A stretch of 39,550 nucleotides of DNA from an uncultured Dehalococcoidia bacterium (GTDB taxonomy: Bacteria; Chloroflexota; Dehalococcoidia; Lucifugimonadales; Lucifugimonadaceae): positions 1 to 39,550 of the forward strand of contig CAJXEJ010000020.1 in the NCBI GenBank assembly GCA_913052475.1, read 5' to 3'. The notes beneath the pieces are model-generated. The model was given only the letters and a program-made list of their open reading frames with translations. It was not told the DNA's origin and did no database searches. Numbering within the stretch: the first letter of the stretch is position 1; the number at the start of each line of letters is the position of its first letter. The translations under genes were made by a program, and so were the position numbers. Positions 1 through 7,749 of the stretch are shown here, in pieces.

Positions 1-1
1 G

Positions 2-1066
2 ATCAATGCAGGCGGTACCCACACCACTCATGGCGGATCGAAGATGCGCCCCGAAGTTCGAGAGGCAATGAGCCTCGCAGCCGAATCGTTTATCGATCTC
101 GTTGAACTAAAACGTGCGACAGGCAAATTTGTCGCAGAAATTACCGGAGCGGAAGCCGGATTAATTTGTTCCGGTGCAGCCGGTGGGCTTGTTCTCGCTA
201 CCGCGGCGGTGATGACCGGTACCGATGAGGGGAAGATTGCGCAGCTTCCTGACACCACGGGACTGAAAAACGAAATTCTCACACAAGGATCGAATCCGTC
301 TGGCTACATGAAAGTGCATGAATACGCCGGTGCTCGAGTCGTTCTCGCTGGCAATACCGACGGTGCAAATGAAACAGAAATGTCGGCGGCTATTACCGAC
401 AAAACTGCTGCTATTTTGTTCACATTCGCCTACGGCGATCCTCCTGGAGGACTCACCCTTCCAGAAGTAGTAAAAATCGCCAGAGCAGGGGGCATTCCTG
501 TGATCGTAGACGGAGCGGCGATGCTACCTCCAAAAACTAACCTCACTAAGTACATTGATGAAGGTGCAGATCTCGTCACCTATTCGGGAGGTAAGTACAT
601 CGGTGGTCCCCAATCGACTGGATTACTCGCAGGCCGAGCTGATCTGATCGAGGCAGCGTTGATGAACAGTGGTCCACACATGGCGGTAGGCAGGCCCCAA
701 AAGGTCGGTCGTGAAGACATGATCGGCATGGCAACAGCGTTACAACTGTTCGTCGAATCTGACGATGAGAGCCGCCAGGTTTCTATGAGAAAGAAAGCCG
801 AGTACATCAACGAACGTCTTCAGGGAATCGACGGAATAAGCTCAAGCATCGAGCAAGATTTCATGAAATTCCACGTTCCAAACTGTGTGATTAAATTTGA
901 GCAAAATCAGGATCGGATTGACGAAGCTTGGCAAGCTTTACACGACGGTACCCCGAGAATTTACATCGCCCGAAACCGCGATGGATTGGCGGCAAACATG
1001 GCCAATTTGCAAGACGGGGAAGAGAAATTAGTTACTCAGCGTTTAATTGAGGTTTTGAGCAAATGA
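2..1066 (+). CDS. SelA-like PLP-dependent lyase/transferase, 5' end outside window
   Basis: The reading frame is open from base 2, so the gene begins before the window; the ATG at 44 is internal. The first residues (INAGGTHTTHGGSKMRPEV) match the N-terminal INASGT-type segment of the SelA-like branch of fold-type I PLP enzymes, which includes D-glucosaminate-6-phosphate ammonia-lyase and L-seryl-tRNA(Sec) selenium transferase-like proteins. Counting from the ATG at 44, D156 in VIVDGAAM should bind the pyridine nitrogen and K184 in YSGGKYIGGPQ should form the Schiff base. The glycine-rich SGAAGG loop at 43-48 should hold the phosphate. The length and GGPQ-type motif fit the metabolic SelA-like family better than true SelA, which is longer. 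The substrate is unknown; a sugar- or amino-acid-derived amine is likely. Confident of family, not of reaction. Confidence 0.85.
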   Translation: MNAGGTHTTHGGSKMRPEVREAMSLAAESFIDLVELKRATGKFVAEITGAEAGLICSGAAGGLVLATAAVMTGTDEGKIAQLPDTTGLKNEILTQGSNPSGYMKVHEYAGARVVLAGNTDGANETEMSAAITDKTAAILFTFAYGDPPGGLTLPEVVKIARAGGIPVIVDGAAMLPPKTNLTKYIDEGADLVTYSGGKYIGGPQSTGLLAGRADLIEAALMNSGPHMAVGRPQKVGREDMIGMATALQLFVESDDESRQVSMRKKAEYINERLQGIDGISSSIEQDFMKFHVPNCVIKFEQNQDRIDEAWQALHDGTPRIYIARNRDGLAANMANLQDGEEKLVTQRLIEVLSK

Positions 1067-1590
1067 TTCGCTTTCAGTTGTAACTATTCAGTTCTATAAC
1101 CGCTATATGGAGAAATTATAAAAAGGTAATAAATCATCACTAGCTAAAAGGTGACACAACGAGCATGACCAATCCGAAACACAAGCCTTGCGATCACCCA
1201 ACCGTATGCTAGGCCAATCGATTCAGCAGGATTAGCTTTCCATTGATCATCACTTCTAAAATTGTCAAAATCGACCTGCATTGCGTTTCCACTCTTAATC
1301 GTCTTCACAACAGCCTGAGGTTCGAAAAAACTATCCGACCAATACGATATCTAAGAAGTCGATATCCGAAGCGATACTCCGTACGCTGAGCAAAGCTTAC
1401 GGTTCTTTCAGAATCACTGCAATTGGCCAGGGCTAACAATCGACTATCAGGCGACTATTTGATCGGCGAATCCCAGTTGAGATTTGTTCTTTTCGGATGA
1501 CCCATCTCCTAAAACAATCATTTCATGCGCTGATGCAACCACATAAAATGACCCAATCTGATACTGCTAAAGCATTCATGCATTAGAGTT
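1067..1590. other. Gene-free stretch
   Basis: I see no convincing gene here. The reverse strand is open for about 68 codons between 1350 and 1144 and ends in a TAG, but the translation matches no family I recognise, there is no clear start with a ribosome binding site, and an open run of this length can occur by chance. The stretch is richer in A and T than its neighbours and may hold decayed sequence. Confidence 0.4.
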
Positions 1591-1635
1591 TTGGATCAAT
1601 CTGCCGATTTCAAACTTGCGGAATGTAGTCTCAGT

Positions 1636-2523
1636 ATGAACATCACCCCCAAGCTTGTTAAGAGCTTGATCGCTCAACAGTTCCCTTGCTGGGTGGATCT
1701 GGCTGTCACAGAAGTTCTACCCAACGGATGGGACAATAGAACGTTCCGGCTCGGTGATGAAATGTCAGTGCGACTCCCGAGTGCTGCGCGATATATTCAT
1801 CAGATTCAGAAAGAACACGATTGGCTACCGAAATTAGCGCCATTTCTTCCATTGCCTATACCTACTCCAATTGCAATCGGTGAACCGGCCTTAGGCTTCC
1901 CATGGCAGTGGTCAGTAAACGGCTGGATTGAGGGAGAAACTGCCGCAGCTGGACACATCGCTCATCTTCCAGAATTTGCGCGATCACTTGCCAAATTCCT
2001 AATGGCACTACAGCAAATCGACTCGACTCATGCCCCTGTCCCCGGTCCAGGTAAACGAGGTGGCGAGCTTGCATTCTACGATGATGAAACCCGTCAGGCG
2101 ATTGAACTCCTTAAACGAGGAAGGCGGGGGGATAATCTTGATACCGAAGCAATCACGAATGTCTGGAATACCGCCCTCGAATCAAAATGGACTAAATTTC
2201 CGATTTGGATCCACGGCGATATCGCCCTTGGAAATTTGCTTGTAAAAAATGGTGAATTATCTGCGGTAATCGACTTTGGCGGAATCTCTGTCGGTGATCC
2301 TGCGTGCGACCTCGCAATCGCATGGACAGCCTTTAGCGGCGAAAGTAGAAAAGCGTTTCGCAGTGCCCTTAACCTTGACGAGGCAACATGGGCACGGGCT
2401 CGCGGCTGGACCTTATGGAAGGCCCTAATAACCCACACCGGATTATCTGAAACCAACACGATCGAATCGCAAACATCCTACCGAACAATTACACGGATCC
2501 TGACAGAGCATAGTCAGATTTAG
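1636..2523 (+). CDS. Aminoglycoside phosphotransferase (APH) family kinase
   Basis: A small-molecule kinase of the APH/choline-kinase fold. Numbering from the upstream TTG at 1591, the Brenner-type catalytic motif IHGDIALGNLLV is at 207-218 (D210 catalytic, N215 metal ligand) and the DFG-like VIDFGGISVGDPACDLA at 226-242 (D228). The N-lobe shows FRLGDEMSVRLP, typical of this family in which V-R-L-P replaces the usual lysine strand. About 295-310 residues is normal. I chose the ATG at 1636 (295 residues) because the TTG at 1591 has no visible ribosome binding site; the TTG remains possible. Members phosphorylate aminoglycosides or, more often in environmental bacteria, unknown sugars or alcohols, so resistance should not be assumed. 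It stands alone between two gene-poor stretches. Confidence 0.85.
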   Translation: MNITPKLVKSLIAQQFPCWVDLAVTEVLPNGWDNRTFRLGDEMSVRLPSAARYIHQIQKEHDWLPKLAPFLPLPIPTPIAIGEPALGFPWQWSVNGWIEGETAAAGHIAHLPEFARSLAKFLMALQQIDSTHAPVPGPGKRGGELAFYDDETRQAIELLKRGRRGDNLDTEAITNVWNTALESKWTKFPIWIHGDIALGNLLVKNGELSAVIDFGGISVGDPACDLAIAWTAFSGESRKAFRSALNLDEATWARARGWTLWKALITHTGLSETNTIESQTSYRTITRILTEHSQI

Positions 2524-2677
2524 TACATGTGCGAAGCCTTGCGGCAGTGGAATGACATGCCGAGAAGCTTCTATATTTGCAGTCTAAGGCGCGGTGGAAC
2601 ATAGATCGGGACAACGGTTTACCTGTTCTTATCACCCAAGAATCAGAGAGCAACCGCAGCATAGATCTGTCCCATAA

Positions 2678-2785
2678 ACCTGTACCCTCGCTATGTTAGT
2701 CCGACCCCATAGCTCACTTGGGTATCGTCCGCCAGCGTCCGAGGCATTCATGCCAAGGCTTCAGATAGTCGCAAATCGGAGATAA
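2678..2785 (+). pseudogene. C-terminal remnant of an rve-type (IS3/IS481-like) transposase
   Basis: Reading from 2678 gives a 35-codon frame ending in TAA, containing VRPHSSLGYRPPASEA. This is the hallmark C-terminal end of integrase-core (DDE, rve) transposases of the IS3/IS481 type (normally N-x-x-RPHSSLGYRPPAPEA). An in-frame TAA at 2675 and no recognisable catalytic core upstream show that only the tail survives. No terminal repeats were found. It marks this region as a former insertion hot spot, next to two decayed GIY-YIG genes. Confidence 0.7.
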
Positions 2786-2854
2786 TGAATGGTAACGCTA
2801 TCGGGTGCAGGTCATGGGCAGCATCGCATATGCCCCTATAGTGAAGTCAGAATT

Positions 2855-3091
2855 TCACCGGTCTCCCCACCAATTCTTGATTTGCTTCTTCTTTATCAAA
2901 GCCGATTCAACATCGCTCGGCTCGTCGAACCAAACTAGGTCGACAATTCCATGTTTCGAGGTGTACTCCAAGCCAAACTCAGTTCTGTCTTGTCATATTC
3001 GTTGGCGCAATTCGCCCGTTACACCTGTGTCGAGCATCTTGGTTCGGTTCGCGAACATGTATACGAAGTAACGATTTGAGCTTTGCCTCAC
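2855..3091 (-). pseudogene. Decayed GIY-YIG nuclease gene (copy 1)
   Basis: The reverse strand from a possible GTG at 3091 reads NRYFVYMFANRTKM, then GVTGELRQRI, a TGA, then QDRTEFGLEYTSKH, DLVWFDEPSDVESAL and KKKQIKNWWGDR before a stop. The order and motifs are those of the small single-domain GIY-YIG proteins (canonical YYVYIL, TGVTxDLERR, HKxxxxxGFTSKY, LVWFE, AIxREKQIKxW). The only internal interruption is the TGA, at a place where the family usually has Trp, so TGG to TGA is the simplest mutation. The protein also ends early, without the usual WKxxLIxxxNPxWxDL tail. About 30 bases upstream lies a degenerate half of the repeat that flanks copy 2. It is probably not functional. Confidence 0.75.
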
Positions 3092-3118
3092 GGTAGATTC
3101 CGCCGGAAGTTTGACCTC

Positions 3119-3137
3119 GATCTTCATCAGGGTGACA
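3119..3137 (-). repeat. Degenerate half-copy of the palindromic repeat that flanks GIY-YIG copy 2
   Basis: On the reverse strand this reads TGTCACCCTGATGAAGATC. Its first eleven bases match the outer half of the repeat at 4869-4894 (TGTCATCCTGA) with one change. It lies upstream of GIY-YIG copy 1 at nearly the same distance as the intact repeat lies upstream of copy 2. That matching position is the main reason to believe it, since the sequence match alone is short. Confidence 0.4.
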
Positions 3138-3224
3138 AATAATCAATTTCAGAGCGCCCTAACCCAGCCGATATTCACCTCGAACTATCGAAGTCGCTCG
3201 CTCGCCACTACAATCCACCGCACC

Positions 3225-4262
3225 ATGACAACAACAAAGATCCTCACGCCCAACGAACTTCAAGCTCACATCGACAGGCTCCCTCGGATGGAGATCGCAC
3301 ATCTGCCGACTCCGCTCGAAGAGATGCCGCGACTCACCGAACGGCTGGGTGGCCCTAAGATATGGATCAAGCGTGAAGACATGACGGGTCTGGCGTACGG
3401 CGGAAACAAGGCGCGCCACTACGAGTTCGAGATGCCGCATGTTGCCGATGAAGGCTACGACGTGATGATCAACATCATGGACTACCACTCGAACAACGCC
3501 AGAATGACCGCTGCAGCTGCCAACAAGATCGGCATGCGCTACATCCTCGTTCTCAGGAACGCGGCGAACCGGAACGTTCAAGGCAACTTGTTGATTGACA
3601 AGATTCTTGGCGCAGAACTCCACCTACTCGACGAATACCAGTCGGGCGATGCCGAGGGTTACGCAACCAAACTCAAAGAAGAACTCGAAGCCGAAGGGCA
3701 CAAGCCTTATCTCATTCAGAACTATCTGTTTCCTCGCATCGTTGGAATGGTCGGGTTCGTTCAGGCCGGCATCGAAATACTCGAGCAAATCGAGGAAAAC
3801 AGTCTCAAAAACGTCCATATCATCGGAGTAGCAGGTCGTTCGCTCTGCGGTCTGATTATTGCTGCGAAGGCGATGGGACTCGATTGGAAATTCACGGGCG
3901 TTACGGTCAACTACGACGTGCCGCTCAAAGGCTACATCTTCGAACACAACAAGGACATCCAGGAGCTTCTCGATCTGCCCGTTACGTTTGAGCAGAGCGA
4001 CATGCGGGTATTCGACCAGTACGTCGGCGAAGGCTATGGCGTGATGACTGCGCAAGTTGCCGAGGCGATTCACATTGCGGCGCAGACCGATGCGATCATC
4101 TGCGATCCGAACTACACGGGCACTGCAATGGCGGCTTTGATTGATCAGGTCGAAGAAGGCGGGTTCGGCAAAGACGAAACGGTCATCTTCCTGCACACTG
4201 GCGGACTTCCTGCCGTTTTCACATTCGCCGAGCAGCTGGCTGCTTTCAAAGGTGAAGTTTAG
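3225..4262 (+). CDS. D-cysteine desulfhydrase / ACC deaminase family PLP enzyme
   Basis: A fold-type II PLP enzyme of the 1-aminocyclopropane-1-carboxylate deaminase / D-cysteine desulfhydrase group, about 345 residues. The N-terminus shows the family's substrate-side signature AHLPTPLEEMPRLTERLG, then WIKREDMTGLAYGGNKARH, in which K62 (counted from the ATG at 3225) is the Schiff-base lysine. A DYHSNNARMTAAAANKIG segment provides the asparagine/serine loop, and the late FLHTGGLPAVF is the usual C-terminal glycine loop. Members release pyruvate or an oxo-acid, ammonia and, from D-cysteine, sulfide. The frame is open 38 codons further upstream, but homology starts at MTTTKILTPNEL, so the ATG at 3225 is preferred. 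A small membrane protein follows after 27 bases and is probably co-transcribed. The exact substrate is not determined. Confidence 0.88.
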   Translation: MTTTKILTPNELQAHIDRLPRMEIAHLPTPLEEMPRLTERLGGPKIWIKREDMTGLAYGGNKARHYEFEMPHVADEGYDVMINIMDYHSNNARMTAAAANKIGMRYILVLRNAANRNVQGNLLIDKILGAELHLLDEYQSGDAEGYATKLKEELEAEGHKPYLIQNYLFPRIVGMVGFVQAGIEILEQIEENSLKNVHIIGVAGRSLCGLIIAAKAMGLDWKFTGVTVNYDVPLKGYIFEHNKDIQELLDLPVTFEQSDMRVFDQYVGEGYGVMTAQVAEAIHIAAQTDAIICDPNYTGTAMAALIDQVEEGGFGKDETVIFLHTGGLPAVFTFAEQLAAFKGEV

Positions 4263-4289
4263 AAACTTCTACCCGCAGGAGGTGTTCAC

Positions 4290-4424
4290 GTGAATATGTG
4301 GAACAGAGGTGGCGGAGATCGCGATCCCGATGGTCGCCGTAGTGTTACCGTTCGCCAACTGATAATACGAGCGGTTTTCTACGTCGCAATTTTCGCCGCG
4401 ATCATCTGGTGGGCGAATAGCTGA
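4290..4424 (+). CDS. 44-residue single-span membrane protein
   Basis: A very short gene with an excellent ribosome binding site: AGGAGG at 4277-4282, seven bases before a GTG start. The product begins MNMWNRGGGDRDPDGRRSV, a hydrophilic, basic N-terminus. It is followed by QLIIRAVFYVAIFAAIIWW, long enough to cross the membrane once, and ends in ANS. Positive charge before the helix predicts an inside N-terminus. It starts 27 bases after the D-cysteine desulfhydrase-like gene and probably shares its transcript. I recognise no family and propose no function. An alternative start at the ATG two codons on is too far from the Shine-Dalgarno sequence. Confidence 0.65.
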   Translation: MNMWNRGGGDRDPDGRRSVTVRQLIIRAVFYVAIFAAIIWWANS

Positions 4425-4512
4425 TTCACTGATCGCACTTGCGATCTTACTGCCAACCCTCGACGCCGTAGATCTTTGTCTGTGGTTGAGCAACTAGAAA
4501 ACTCAGTGCTAT

Positions 4513-4538
4513 TGTCACCCTAAATTCATTTTCAGGAT
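4513..4538 (+). repeat. Left terminal inverted palindromic repeat of the GIY-YIG cassette
   Basis: Begins TGTCACCCTAAATTC and ends ATTTTCAGGAT. It differs from the inverted right copy only at positions 6 and 10 of 26. The internal hairpin is partly spoiled by the CCTAAA change. Confidence 0.75.
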
Positions 4539-4545
4539 ATAACGT

Positions 4546-4844
4546 TCACCCGTACCAGCCACTCGACAAATCCACCCACTCTGGATTTTCAAACTCAATC
4601 AGATTCATTTTCCACCGCCGGCGCCACGTCTCGATCTGCTGCTCTCTGGTTATCGCGGCAGATACGCCGGCTGTTTCCTCGAATCAAACTAGATCACTAA
4701 TTCAATACTTCGATTTATGAATCGAACCAGCCTGATTCTTGTGTTGCCAAATGCGCCTCTCCAGATCGCGGGTAACGCGGTTGTGCAGCATTTTCCATCT
4801 GTTGCGAGGATATAAACGAAGTAGCGGTTTGGCGCTTTGGGCAT
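4546..4844 (-). pseudogene. Decayed GIY-YIG nuclease gene (copy 2)
   Basis: From an ATG at 4844 the reverse strand reads MPKAPNRYFVYILATDGK, the N-terminal Y-V-Y-I-L strand of small GIY-YIG proteins. After a frameshift it reads VTRDLERRIWQHKNQAG and HKSKY. After a second frameshift it reads ISDLV, TGA, FEETAGVSAA, REQQIETW and the family's typical C-terminus NLIEFENPEWVDLSSGW. All parts are present and in order, with two frameshifts and one stop, the stop replacing the Trp of LVWFE. Members are about 90-100 residues and are proposed DNA endonucleases. The gene fills its flanking repeats almost exactly. It is similar to, but clearly diverged from, copy 1 at 2855-3091, so they are separate insertions or an old duplication. 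Confidence 0.8.
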
Positions 4845-4868
4845 GATTGTAGAGTATCGTGGACTGAG

Positions 4869-4894
4869 ATCCTGAAAATGAATTCAGGATGACA
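4869..4894 (-). repeat. Right terminal inverted palindromic repeat of the GIY-YIG cassette
   Basis: On the + strand it starts ATCCTGAAAATGAATTC and ends AGGATGACA. CCTGAA and TTCAGG can pair as a hairpin with a short loop. A third, more diverged copy lies at 17102-17127. Confidence 0.75.
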
Positions 4895-4959
4895 TAGCCT
4901 CGGGAAATTCGAATCAATCCGTCTCTGCCGTACTTCCCAATATCACATCCCACAATACA

Positions 4960-4994
4960 AAAAGACCGGCTCCAAATGAATGGACCGGTCTTTT
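4960..4994 (-). terminator. Intrinsic terminator after the membrane protein gene
   Basis: AAAAGACCGG at 4960-4969 pairs perfectly with CCGGTCTTTT at 4985-4994 around a 15-base loop. Read on the reverse strand, the stem is followed by a T-rich run, 20 bases after the stop of the gene at 5014-5787. The symmetric A/T flanks mean it could also stop traffic from the left. Confidence 0.85.
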
Positions 4995-5013
4995 CATTTT
5001 CGTACTTGAAGTG

Positions 5014-5787
5014 CTACGAAGTTACAGAGCTAATTCTGTCGGCAACTCGTGCAACGCTTCGTGAGAAACGAGGTGTGAGGTAACCCTCGAGGATTCCGGC
5101 GCCAAATGCAAAAGCGAACAGCGCTAGCTGGCCCGCCATAATTCCGGATCCGCCCTGACCTGCCAGAAATGCCACTCGCGTGGTTGATTCCTGATCAGAA
5201 ACCAGCGGTAGTGAGATGATTCCAGCACCGAACAGTGCGAACACTGCCAGAGCCAGCACACCACCAACAAGCGGTCGTGCCAATCCAACCATAAACAGCG
5301 CCACTTTTTCGGTGTACTCAAGCTGCATCGTGACCGTTCGCAGAAGAACTGCAAACGCACTACCAGCAATACCGAAAATCACTGCCGCAAATACGATCTC
5401 AAGCGGTGTGGAGAGGAACAACGCCTCAACACCCGACACTGTGACCGTCGCCGCTGCAAGTGCTCCAGCAAGTACAGTGAGTCCAACCATCGGTGAGACG
5501 ATTCGCCGAAGCATTGTTCGAGAATGAATCATTTCACCAACGTTGGCACTCAACGTACCCAGGATCTGGTCGCCGTCCCGAAGAACGTCGATGCCGCCTG
5601 CCATTGCGCGGTCAATCCAAGCCTGGAGATTATCGATCATCTGTGTGTGATCATTGAGCTTCGCGCTGCGAACCCTGATCACCAATCGTTCAACTGAAGC
5701 CACGAACGTTGCCGCCTCGGCAACCATTCCGCGTCCGCCCTCTTGCGGACTAACGTCTTCGGCCTCAAATCGTACTGGTTCCGTCAT
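5014..5787 (-). CDS. Predicted membrane protein with four transmembrane helices, family unknown
   Basis: 257 residues. Residues 1-95 are soluble and contain a helical stretch (AEAATFVASVERLVIRVR and following) that could form a coiled coil. Four hydrophobic segments follow at about 98-120, 128-150, 170-193 and 215-235, then a short basic tail containing TPRFSRSVARVADR. I see no catalytic motif and recognise no family. The soluble N-terminal domain followed by a tight four-helix bundle suggests a structural, channel or sensory role, but that is speculation. The gene stands alone, with its own terminator and a 440-bp divergent upstream region. The start ATG is supported by a purine-rich AGGAG site on the reverse strand just upstream. 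Confidence 0.75.
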   Translation of the reverse strand: MTEPVRFEAEDVSPQEGGRGMVAEAATFVASVERLVIRVRSAKLNDHTQMIDNLQAWIDRAMAGGIDVLRDGDQILGTLSANVGEMIHSRTMLRRIVSPMVGLTVLAGALAAATVTVSGVEALFLSTPLEIVFAAVIFGIAGSAFAVLLRTVTMQLEYTEKVALFMVGLARPLVGGVLALAVFALFGAGIISLPLVSDQESTTRVAFLAGQGGSGIMAGQLALFAFAFGAGILEGYLTPRFSRSVARVADRISSVTS

Positions 5788-6227
5788 ATCGTGCTCCTAT
5801 TTAGTAAAACCGAGCCTTGAACTCAATTCCACCTTTTTGGGTGTGCTGATGACGCACCGGGAATGCCGGTTCCTCATTGGTTGACGCGCACCGCGGAAAG
5901 ATGCTGCAAACGTAGCACTGAGAAGGTGAAAAATCAAGAATATTGACTCATTTTGAACTCAAAACCGACCGATTTCGTCGCGAGCGAAAAATACCTGTTT
6001 CCGGCTATTTCTGCTGGTCTCGGCACTTGAGCACCTTCCTCGGTGAAGACCTAGATCGCCAGCTAATTGACCAAATTGAAGTATTCAAATCTGGATCAAC
6101 ACCGCGGGGACTGGTAATTCACGAACACCAGCTTGAAATTAGTGAATAAACTGCACTCAATTCTGCTGCATGAATCTCCATATAGGTTCACAGGGTTCAG
6201 GAAAACTCAAATGACTTGGAGTTTGGT
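5788..6227. other. Divergent intergenic region
   Basis: This separates the membrane protein (leftward) from the amidohydrolase (rightward) and should hold both promoters. A 14-base perfect palindrome, TTTTGAACTCAAAA, at 5951-5964 is a possible operator. A 68-codon frame from a TTG at 5943 has no ribosome binding site and no recognisable family. I see nothing else. Confidence 0.35.
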
Positions 6228-7661
6228 TTGGGTAACTACGATCTCCTAATTCAAAATGGCCGTGTGCTCGACGCTGATACAGATTTCGATCAGATTTCCG
6301 ACTTGGCGATCTCAAACGGCAGGATCGAACGAATCGACCCAGCGATCAATCCCGCCCTGGCCGACGACTTAATCGACGCAACCGGTCAGTGGGTTATTCC
6401 GGGGATGATTGACACCCACGTCCACGTGTCAAATGCTGCCGGCCTTGGTCGAATACGAGGTCTTGGTTTGCAGATGGTCGCAGCATCGGGAGCGACCACT
6501 GTGATCGACCTCGGTGGAAGCATGGATGCCCTGCGGGCTGGCATCGTCGCACGTGGCTCAGGGGTAAACGTGGGCAGTCTCGGTTACCTCAAACCGGGCG
6601 AGACCGTTCCTGAGGGTCGGCTGAGTGCCGATTCAATCCTCGAAATTGTTGGCGAAGCACTTGATGTTGGTTCGCTTGGCATCAAGCTCTGGGGCGGTTA
6701 TTACCCGTTCACCCCGGAAGAAACATCACGATTCATCGCAGCTGCAAATCAACTCGTGGGTTATGTCGCCTACCACGTCGGAACCACAGAAACGGGATCA
6801 CGTCTCGACGGTCTGCGAGAAGTTCCGTCGCTTCTCGGCAGAACTGGCAAAGTGCACCTCGCCCATATCAACGCATACTGCCGTGGCTCGATACTCCCGG
6901 TCGAAGAAGAGATTCTAGAGGCGCTTCAAATCGTTGAATCCCTGCGGCAGCAAGTCGTTTCCGAGGTCCATCTTGCTCGACCCAACTTCACGCTCGGCAA
7001 GTGCGATGAAAACGGCAACGTTCTTGCCGATGTCGTTGGAAACTGTCTGCGCCTGAGGAATTACGATCCAACCGACAACGGTATTCGCGCAGCGTTACGA
7101 GATGGTTATGCATCTACGGTCGAAGAAACTAGCACAGGGCTAGTGCTGGTCTCAGGCGAACGTGGGGTTGAGCTTTTCGACGCTGGCAACACCGATCTGC
7201 CTATGAGTTTTCCGGTAAACAGTGCCGAATCGGCATTCCAACTCACAGCTGCAAAAGACTCCGAGGGTGAATTCATCATCGACGCGGTTGGAAGCGACGC
7301 TGGAGCGCTGCCAAGAAACGTGAACATCGAACAGTCGATGCGACTGGTGATATTCGGTGCGCTAGAACCACTCGAATTGGTGCAGAAACTCAGCCTGAAT
7401 CCGGCAAAAATGATTGGTCTCGAATCGAAGGGTCGACTGACGGAAGGGCTCGACGCCGATATCACCATCATCGATCCCGATCTCGGCAAGGCAAGCTACG
7501 GCTTCGTTGGCGGAGAACTAATCATGATAAGGGGACGAGTCGTTGGCCGAGGCGGAACGATCCTCACCACACCACGTGGCGAACGTGCGATGGAAGCGAC
7601 CGGGCTGCCGTTCGAAACGATCGACATCACAAAGGCAATGATGTACTCAGGACGCGGGTGA
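6228..7661 (+). CDS. Binuclear amidohydrolase, D-aminoacylase/dihydroorotase-like (paralogue 1)
   Basis: An amidohydrolase-superfamily barrel that hydrolyses an amide or cyclic amide, 477 residues. All metal ligands are visible: H64 and H66 in IDTHVH, K153 (to be carboxylated) in GIKLWGGYYPF, H183 in AYHVGT, H213 in LAHINAY and D357 in AVGSDAG. The small beta-sandwich is at both ends (NGRVLDADTDF; GLDADITIIDP...GRVVGRGG). The start is uncertain. A TTG at 6228 has GGAG six bases upstream and aligns with the start of the paralogue at 9356 (both encode MGN); a TTG at 6216 is the alternative. The second amidohydrolase, isomerase and GGT-like gene lie downstream, so a role in breaking down N-acylated, cyclic or gamma-glutamyl compounds is likely. 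The substrate cannot be read from sequence. Confidence 0.85.
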   Translation: MGNYDLLIQNGRVLDADTDFDQISDLAISNGRIERIDPAINPALADDLIDATGQWVIPGMIDTHVHVSNAAGLGRIRGLGLQMVAASGATTVIDLGGSMDALRAGIVARGSGVNVGSLGYLKPGETVPEGRLSADSILEIVGEALDVGSLGIKLWGGYYPFTPEETSRFIAAANQLVGYVAYHVGTTETGSRLDGLREVPSLLGRTGKVHLAHINAYCRGSILPVEEEILEALQIVESLRQQVVSEVHLARPNFTLGKCDENGNVLADVVGNCLRLRNYDPTDNGIRAALRDGYASTVEETSTGLVLVSGERGVELFDAGNTDLPMSFPVNSAESAFQLTAAKDSEGEFIIDAVGSDAGALPRNVNIEQSMRLVIFGALEPLELVQKLSLNPAKMIGLESKGRLTEGLDADITIIDPDLGKASYGFVGGELIMIRGRVVGRGGTILTTPRGERAMEATGLPFETIDITKAMMYSGRG

Positions 7662-7749
7662 TCGATGCACCAAAGAACCCCTCGACTCCGCTCTACTACA
7701 CCCTAGAAATCGATACTTGCTTTCTCGACATCACCATTCCAAAAGAACC

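Larger units (their letters stand above)
4513..4894. mobile_element. 382-bp GIY-YIG cassette bounded by inverted palindromic repeats
   Basis: Two 26-base sequences, 4513-4538 and the reverse complement of 4869-4894, match at 24 of 26 positions and face each other. Everything between them is one decayed GIY-YIG nuclease gene: its ATG begins 25 bases inside the right repeat and its final stop lies 8 bases inside the left repeat. Each repeat is itself an imperfect hairpin (CCTGAA...TTCAGG). The layout recalls the REP/RAYT arrangement, in which a nuclease gene is flanked by inverted palindromic units, but here the nuclease is GIY-YIG. That this is or was a mobile unit is an inference. Confidence 0.6.

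Noticed and set aside
2-1066. True SelA, which would support the selenocysteine prediction
   Set aside because: The protein is of the shorter metabolic SelA-like type, and no selB, selD or tRNA-Sec is nearby. It should not be counted as Sec machinery.
1144-1350. Reverse-strand 68-codon frame
   Set aside because: No start signal, no family; the length is compatible with chance.
4546-4844. TGA codons in the two GIY-YIG genes as selenocysteine or recoded Trp
   Set aside because: The stops fall on family Trp positions, the genes have other defects (frameshifts in copy 2, a lost C-terminus in copy 1), and TGA is a normal stop in this window.
5943-6149. 68-codon frame from a TTG
   Set aside because: No ribosome binding site, weak start, no recognisable domain.
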